DNA of 17,962 bases. Origin: Bacillota bacterium. GTDB taxonomy: Bacteria > Bacillota > Clostridia > Christensenellales > Aristaeellaceae. Position numbers and translations under genes: made by a program. Below are positions 14,014 through 17,962 of the stretch, piece after piece (position 1 is the stretch's first letter; the number at the start of each line of letters is the position of its first letter). The stretch spans positions 1 to 17,962 of the forward strand of contig JAEYQQ010000192.1 of the NCBI GenBank assembly GCA_023409955.1. Reading direction: 5' to 3'. The notes below the pieces were generated by a model, which did no database searches, was not told the origin of the DNA, and saw only the letters and a program-made list of their open reading frames with translations.

Positions 14014-15243
14014 ATGAAGACTGTGAAGCATCAGGTGATGCGCAGCATCAATACAACCGCGCTGTTGCAAGCCATTCATCAACATGGAGCCATGTCCCGT
14101 CAGCTATTGCATCAACGAACAGGTTTAAGCTGGGGAGCCATATCCAATATAGTTTCAGATTTGTTGTCTGAAGGAATTCTGGTGGAAATGCCTGTGGAGG
14201 TGAAACACAGTGGACGCCCTTCCACGGAAGTGGACATCAACCCACGGAAATTCCTTTTTGGTGGTATTGATATCAATATGCAAGGGCTTAGTTGTGTCAT
14301 CACCAACTTGATAGGCCGGCCTATGATATCACTATACGAGACTGACATTGGCAATACTTCACAAGCCGTGCTGGAAAGATGTTCGGCTCTTTTATACAAA
14401 GCATTGCACGATTTGAACATTGAAGTACAGGAGCTAAGTGGTATCGGCATATCCATCCAGGGATCCATTGACAGTACCTCCCGCATTTCTCTGTATTCTC
14501 CCCATTTGCCCGAGTGGAACAACGTTCCTGTTTGCGACTATTTTCAGAACATATTCGATATTCCTACCTTTCTATTTCATGATACCAACGCCATGCTTCT
14601 GGCAGAACGGAGGAAAAACAGTTACAATGCTCAGCACATGGTTTACATCCGCCTGAGCATGGGCTTTGGTATGTCACTGTTTATGAATGGTCGGAGTTAC
14701 ACAGGTGCCGATGGGAATGCCAGTGAATATGGACATACGATCATCAAGCCTGACGGCTTGCGGTGTACCTGCGGTAATAACGGCTGCCTAGAGGCCTATG
14801 TATCCGGCCGGAGTTTGCTGCATCAAGCCCAAGAAGGAGTTGCCCACGGCGTCTGCAACATCTCCCTGGAGGATATGGATGATACAGGGAATTTGCTTCG
14901 GTTGGCACACGCAGCGCGTGACGGTTTGAACTTTGAGCGATCTCTGTTCCAGCGGATGGGACATTACTTCGGAATTGGCATTGTTAATTTGGTGAATGCA
15001 CTGAATCCCGAATTGATTGTAGTGGGTGGTAGTTTGGCGCAGTTTTCTGACTTGTATATGGATGAAGCTTTAAAAATAATAAAAATGCGAGCATGGAAAC
15101 ACAATCGTGTCAAGGTTGTTTTATCCAACCTTTCTGCTGACGGCGCGGCTATTGGGGCAGCTGTGAGCGTGGTGAAGTTTCTGCCTGCCAGTAATGTGCC
15201 GGATGCTGTTAAACATCTGTTCGATATAGGTTATCAATACTAA
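14014..15243 (+). CDS. ROK-family transcriptional regulator (NagC/XylR type)
   Basis: A protein of 409 residues, full length for ROK repressors (about 380-410). Residues 10-75 form a winged helix-turn-helix: helices around TALLQAIHQHG and SRQLLHQRTGLS, recognition helix WGAISNIVSDLLSEGIL, and the wing SGRPSTEVDI. The C-terminal sugar-binding ROK domain has GGIDINMQG (83-91), ISIQGSID (146-153), FHDTNAMLLAE (188-198) and the zinc site EYGH (238-241) plus CTCGNNGCLE (251-260), then LIVVGGSLAQF. The normal ATP-site start DxGGT is replaced by DINMQG, as expected for a regulator that binds sugar but does not phosphorylate. AGGAG lies 11 bases before ATG. It probably represses the adjacent importer and perhaps the sugar-phosphate operon until the sugar or its phosphate binds. 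The IS256 remnant now separates it from those genes. Confidence 0.92.
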   Translation: MKTVKHQVMRSINTTALLQAIHQHGAMSRQLLHQRTGLSWGAISNIVSDLLSEGILVEMPVEVKHSGRPSTEVDINPRKFLFGGIDINMQGLSCVITNLIGRPMISLYETDIGNTSQAVLERCSALLYKALHDLNIEVQELSGIGISIQGSIDSTSRISLYSPHLPEWNNVPVCDYFQNIFDIPTFLFHDTNAMLLAERRKNSYNAQHMVYIRLSMGFGMSLFMNGRSYTGADGNASEYGHTIIKPDGLRCTCGNNGCLEAYVSGRSLLHQAQEGVAHGVCNISLEDMDDTGNLLRLAHAARDGLNFERSLFQRMGHYFGIGIVNLVNALNPELIVVGGSLAQFSDLYMDEALKIIKMRAWKHNRVKVVLSNLSADGAAIGAAVSVVKFLPASNVPDAVKHLFDIGYQY

Positions 15244-15363
15244 GTTTACCTGACCTGCTCCCGGCAAAATGTTGGGTACAACCGTGCTGGAAATCTACCG
15301 AAAGCTTGGATGGCTGAGTCGAATTTGCGCTTTTTGTCTGGAAAGACTTCGAAGGCCTTTTTT

Positions 15364-15576
15364 CTATGATATCGTCAGATACAAGCCAATCATTTTCAGA
15401 GAATTAACACTGACATCTGGTAAAATATAACCAACTGCTTTTCTGTAGTCATTAACAATCATTTGCATGAACCCAAAGCCAAACGGGGGAAAGCTTTCAA
15501 TTTAATACTCATTCATCTTCGCTTTCTTATTCAAATCGACTGAAAATAGCATTCCCGTTTCATCATAATAACGGAA
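15364..15576 (-). pseudogene. Decayed unrecognised ORF
   Basis: On the minus strand one frame reads FRYYDETGMLFSVDLNKKAK to a TAA, then continues in the same frame as IESFPPFGFGFMQMIVNDYR and KAVGYILPDVSVNSLKMIGL before a TAG at 15364-15366. An ATG with MIYMVSF lies just upstream in a shifted frame. Composition looks protein-like and a single base change would join both halves, so this is probably a dead gene or its fragment. I do not recognise the family. The rest of 15244-16068 holds no gene; besides the terminator it has a T-rich stretch at 15356-15363 that might weakly end the ROK gene transcript, but the stem before it is poor. Confidence 0.3.
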
Positions 15577-15723
15577 GGAAACTTACCATGTATATCATTT
15601 TTTGAACCACATGGTTTATTTTGCTTTTCATGGGGAGGCAGACAGTACCAGCCATACAGTAGGTTAGTATATGTACTAAAACGGTTACTATCGATGTATT
15701 ATCTATTACGTCAAATCAATGGC

Positions 15724-15777
15724 AAAAAATCAGCTGCATTCCCACAAGGATATACAATCCAGCAGGAATGCAGCTGA
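15724..15777 (-). terminator. Strong intrinsic terminator for leftward transcription (chemoreceptor gene)
   Basis: TCAGCTGCATTCC (15730-15742) and GGAATGCAGCTGA (15765-15777) form a perfect 13-bp stem around a 22-base loop. On the minus strand it is followed directly by TTTTTT (15729-15724). No T-run follows on the plus strand. It lies about 290 bases past the chemoreceptor stop codon and is the first clear terminator for that transcript. Confidence 0.75.
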
Positions 15778-15922
15778 TAGCCGATAATCCGAGAATGACA
15801 ACCAAATCTCCTAAATTAGTCGGATTAATCAGAACAACTGGCGAATTGGGATTACCGAATTTACTTGGAATACTGTCATGGTTGCATTGCTTGTCAATGA
15901 TAAAGGTATGATTTTGTGTTGT

Positions 15923-16006
15923 TCAACTATTGATTTCCAAGTATCTCCCAAGCTCATCTACAGTTAATTTCTCGTTCTCAATCAGATAACCAATCAACAC
16001 AAGCAT
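15923..16006 (-). other. Possible 27-residue HTH-like scrap downstream of the chemoreceptor gene
   Basis: A minus-strand frame from ATG at 16006 to TGA at 15923 gives MLVLIGYLIENEKLTVDELG then RYLEINS. The pattern (LI-x-YL-x-E-N-x-K-x-T-x-x-E-L-x-x-x-L-E-I) is like the first helices of winged-helix regulators such as the WYL type. It has no ribosome binding site and no continuation, so it is at most a fragment between the chemoreceptor stop and its terminator. Confidence 0.2.
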
Positions 16007-16068
16007 CTGCACTTTGGATTATCTGATCAGTCTCAGGTATGGAATCAGCTATGATTATCAATGCCACA

Positions 16069-17853
16069 TTAATATTTCCCAAGAGATGCTGTGACATCTA
16101 GCAAAGCCAGACCATCTTTTACAGGTCTTCTTATGGGAGCGCTAGACGTAAAACTGTCCTTCTCATATCCATTATCGAGCATGAACTTGCCTACTACCTC
16201 GTGCAGCGTGGCGGCTTGCGCAGACATTTCTTCACTGGTCGCCGAGTTCTCCTCTGCAGTGGCAGCATTTGTCTGCACAACAGATGATACTTGATTAAGC
16301 CCATCCTTGATTTGTTCTATAGCCAATGCCTGCTCTTCAGATGCATCATCTATATTTTTAATACTTGCAATAACCAATTTAGTCTTTTCTCTAATATCCA
16401 ATAGAATCTGGGCTGTCTGTGTCGTCATTTGCGTTCCTTTAGACACAGTAACGACAGAGGCTTGGATCAATTCTGCCGTTTGCTTTGCAGCTTCCGCTGA
16501 CTTAGCAGCGAGGTTACGCACTTCGTCAGCCACAACTGCAAATCCCTTGCCGGCATTACCCGCACGGGCAGCTTCAATAGCAGCATTCAAAGAAAGAATA
16601 TTGGTCTGGAAAGCAATATCTTCAATAACCTTAGTAATATTAGCAATCTGGCCAGATGCAGTATTGATCTCCATCATAGCATCTGTCAGCAGTTTCATTT
16701 GTTCATTTCCAGTTTCTACTCCTGTACCAGCCTGTTCTACATATTGTGTTGCTACCTTAACATTTTCAGAGTTCGATGCGGCCTGTTCAGCAACCTTAGT
16801 TACTGTAACGCTAAGTTCTTCTATAGAGGAAGCCTGCTCCGTCGATCCCGATGCTAGCGCTTGTGCCCCGCTTGACACTTGTGAAGCTCCTATAGTGACC
16901 TGCTCTGCTGCTGTGTTAATTGTTAGCAGTGTTTGATTTAAGGAGTTAGCAGTACGCTCTATAGCTTTCTTGATTGCCGCAAAATCTCCTATATAATCCA
17001 TTTTCACATCAATTCGCATATCACCCTGTGACATCCATCCGAGTTTTTCCGAGATATCGTTTATATACGAAGTGAGGAGCGCATTTGTCTTTCGGATGCT
17101 CTGTGCCATTTTGCCCATCTCATCCTTGCTTTCATAGTTGATTTTCACCTGCATATTGCCCTTGGACATCTCGTCATAAACGCTTACGATTTCCGTTATT
17201 GGCTTCATAATCGAACGGCGGATGGCAAAAATGATGTTAATCGTTGCGACTAATGCTAAAACCCCGGCGGCTATAAGTATAATCCATGCCTGTCGGAAAG
17301 CCTCCGCAGCTATTTGATCTTGCGCCTCAGCTGCCACCGTTATCGCATCGGAGAGCTGTATGACTGATCCATCCAGCTCATCGAAGAACGGCAGATACTC
17401 AGTCGAGAACGTCACTTTTGCGGCCGTCGTGCCCTCTTCTGTACCGAGCATAACTTCATCATACAATTTCTCTCTGATAGATGAACCGTTACCCGCAATG
17501 GTTAAAATCTCGTCAATAATCTTTTGTGTTGATTCATTTGCAACTGATTTGCTCATCTCATCAAGCCGCGCGCTCATGCTAGTAGAATATTCGCTTGCTG
17601 AAGCAAACTCTTCTTCCATGCCAGCCGCGTCCTGACGCATAAACACGCGGGCTATATGCAACTGGATATTAGAAACATCATTTTTTATCTCAGCAATGTT
17701 TCGTGTGGTCGGCACTATCATATCGGAATACTTCTGGGTAACTTCCGTCATGTTTGAAATGCTGATAAATGAGACGCCCATAATCACACTCATCAGCAAC
17801 AGCACTATACCGAAACCTAAAATAAGTTTCCCACTGATGGATAGGTTTTTCAT
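16069..17853 (-). CDS. Methyl-accepting chemotaxis protein with 4-helix-bundle sensor
   Basis: A transmembrane chemoreceptor of 594 residues. Residues 1-8 are cytosolic, then a first membrane helix (about 10-32), an all-helical extracellular sensor of 4HB_MCP type (about 33-187), a second membrane helix (WIILIAAGVLALVATINIIF, 190-209) and a HAMP domain (about 212-263, with KPI at 217-219). A second HAMP-like helical segment follows (264-316), then the long signalling coiled coil. The hairpin tip that binds CheA and CheW is seen at 411-450 (EDIAFQTNILSLNAAIEAAR and AGNAGKGFAVVADEVRNLAA). Heptad helices with Gln/Glu pairs such as STEQASSIEEL and ATAEENSATSEEM look like methylation sites. There is no C-terminal pentapeptide tether for CheR. 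GGAGGT lies about 11 bases before ATG. It signals to the flagellar motor; the ligand is unknown and no chemotaxis partner genes are in the window. Confidence 0.95.
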   Translation of the reverse strand: MKNLSISGKLILGFGIVLLLMSVIMGVSFISISNMTEVTQKYSDMIVPTTRNIAEIKNDVSNIQLHIARVFMRQDAAGMEEEFASASEYSTSMSARLDEMSKSVANESTQKIIDEILTIAGNGSSIREKLYDEVMLGTEEGTTAAKVTFSTEYLPFFDELDGSVIQLSDAITVAAEAQDQIAAEAFRQAWIILIAAGVLALVATINIIFAIRRSIMKPITEIVSVYDEMSKGNMQVKINYESKDEMGKMAQSIRKTNALLTSYINDISEKLGWMSQGDMRIDVKMDYIGDFAAIKKAIERTANSLNQTLLTINTAAEQVTIGASQVSSGAQALASGSTEQASSIEELSVTVTKVAEQAASNSENVKVATQYVEQAGTGVETGNEQMKLLTDAMMEINTASGQIANITKVIEDIAFQTNILSLNAAIEAARAGNAGKGFAVVADEVRNLAAKSAEAAKQTAELIQASVVTVSKGTQMTTQTAQILLDIREKTKLVIASIKNIDDASEEQALAIEQIKDGLNQVSSVVQTNAATAEENSATSEEMSAQAATLHEVVGKFMLDNGYEKDSFTSSAPIRRPVKDGLALLDVTASLGKY

Positions 17854-17962
17854 AATGTTTTCTTACCTCCTAAATTTGGGTGCTTTTGATATTTCACCTA
17901 TACGCTTTCCATTGCATATTTTGTGACTATTTCGGTGATTGCCCGGCAGATAAATCATGTTG

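Noticed and set aside
16307..16936. Plus-strand open frame of 209 codons
   Set aside because: Antisense to the chemoreceptor signalling domain; Ser/Ala/Val-rich composition mirrors the coiled coil.
17854..17962. Sigma-D (flagellar) promoter before the chemoreceptor gene
   Set aside because: A CCGAAAT-like -10 exists on the minus strand, but no TAAA-type -35 lies at the right distance; no convincing sigma-A promoter either.
1..17962. CRISPR array, tRNA, rRNA, known riboswitch or prophage genes
   Set aside because: No regularly spaced repeats, no cloverleaf with conserved loops and no known aptamer core were seen by eye; weak structured RNAs could be missed without covariance models.

Overview
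The window looks like chromosomal DNA of an anaerobic Bacillota (Clostridia-type) bacterium. Three things suggest this: strong AGGAGG-type ribosome binding sites, an LplA/LplB/YtcP-type carbohydrate ABC transporter without its own ATPase, and a Firmicutes-like ROK regulator and chemoreceptor. This is inference from gene content; no rRNA or other marker gene is present, so the genus is not resolvable.

Layout. (1) 1-700: gene-poor DNA with a possible cut-off membrane ORF, a broken IS3-family orfA and several hairpins. (2) 710-2263 (-): an AT-richer ABC-F ATPase gene with a TTG start, a good promoter at 2503-2530 and a leader of about 230 nt holding a 42-codon ORF. A 13-bp sequence occurs in inverted orientation on both sides of this gene. 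(3) 2590-3460: decayed DNA with a bidirectional terminator-like hairpin and the C-terminal stub of an AraC-family regulator. (4) 3464-8440 (+): a tight operon of six genes: HAD phosphatase, deoxyhypusine-synthase-like protein, PfkB/HldE-type sugar kinase, ROK sugar kinase, GmhA-like SIS isomerase and YihX-like HAD phosphatase. A divergent glycerophosphodiester phosphodiesterase (8618-9421) follows. (5) 9640-13218 (+): solute-binding protein and two permeases of a carbohydrate importer, with an attenuator-like hairpin after the binding-protein gene and a terminator after the last permease. (6) 13371-13905 (-): an internally deleted, frameshifted IS256-family transposase remnant. (7) 14014-15243 (+): a ROK-family transcriptional regulator. 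(8) 15244-16068: non-coding or decayed DNA with a strong minus-strand terminator. (9) 16069-17853 (-): a methyl-accepting chemotaxis protein.

How the genes may work together. The importer, two kinases of unrelated folds, a phosphosugar isomerase, two phosphatases, a phosphodiesterase and a ROK regulator read as one sugar (or phosphodiester-linked sugar) import and conversion locus. The isomerase and PfkB kinase resemble the heptose pathway enzymes GmhA and HldE, but no heptose nucleotidyltransferase or glycosyltransferase is present. A nucleotide-heptose pathway is therefore not complete here, and a catabolic or salvage pathway is equally possible. The most unusual member is the deoxyhypusine-synthase-like protein, which by eye lacks the catalytic lysine of true deoxyhypusine synthase and sits translationally coupled to the sugar kinase. 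This operon is the best candidate for an undescribed system in the window.
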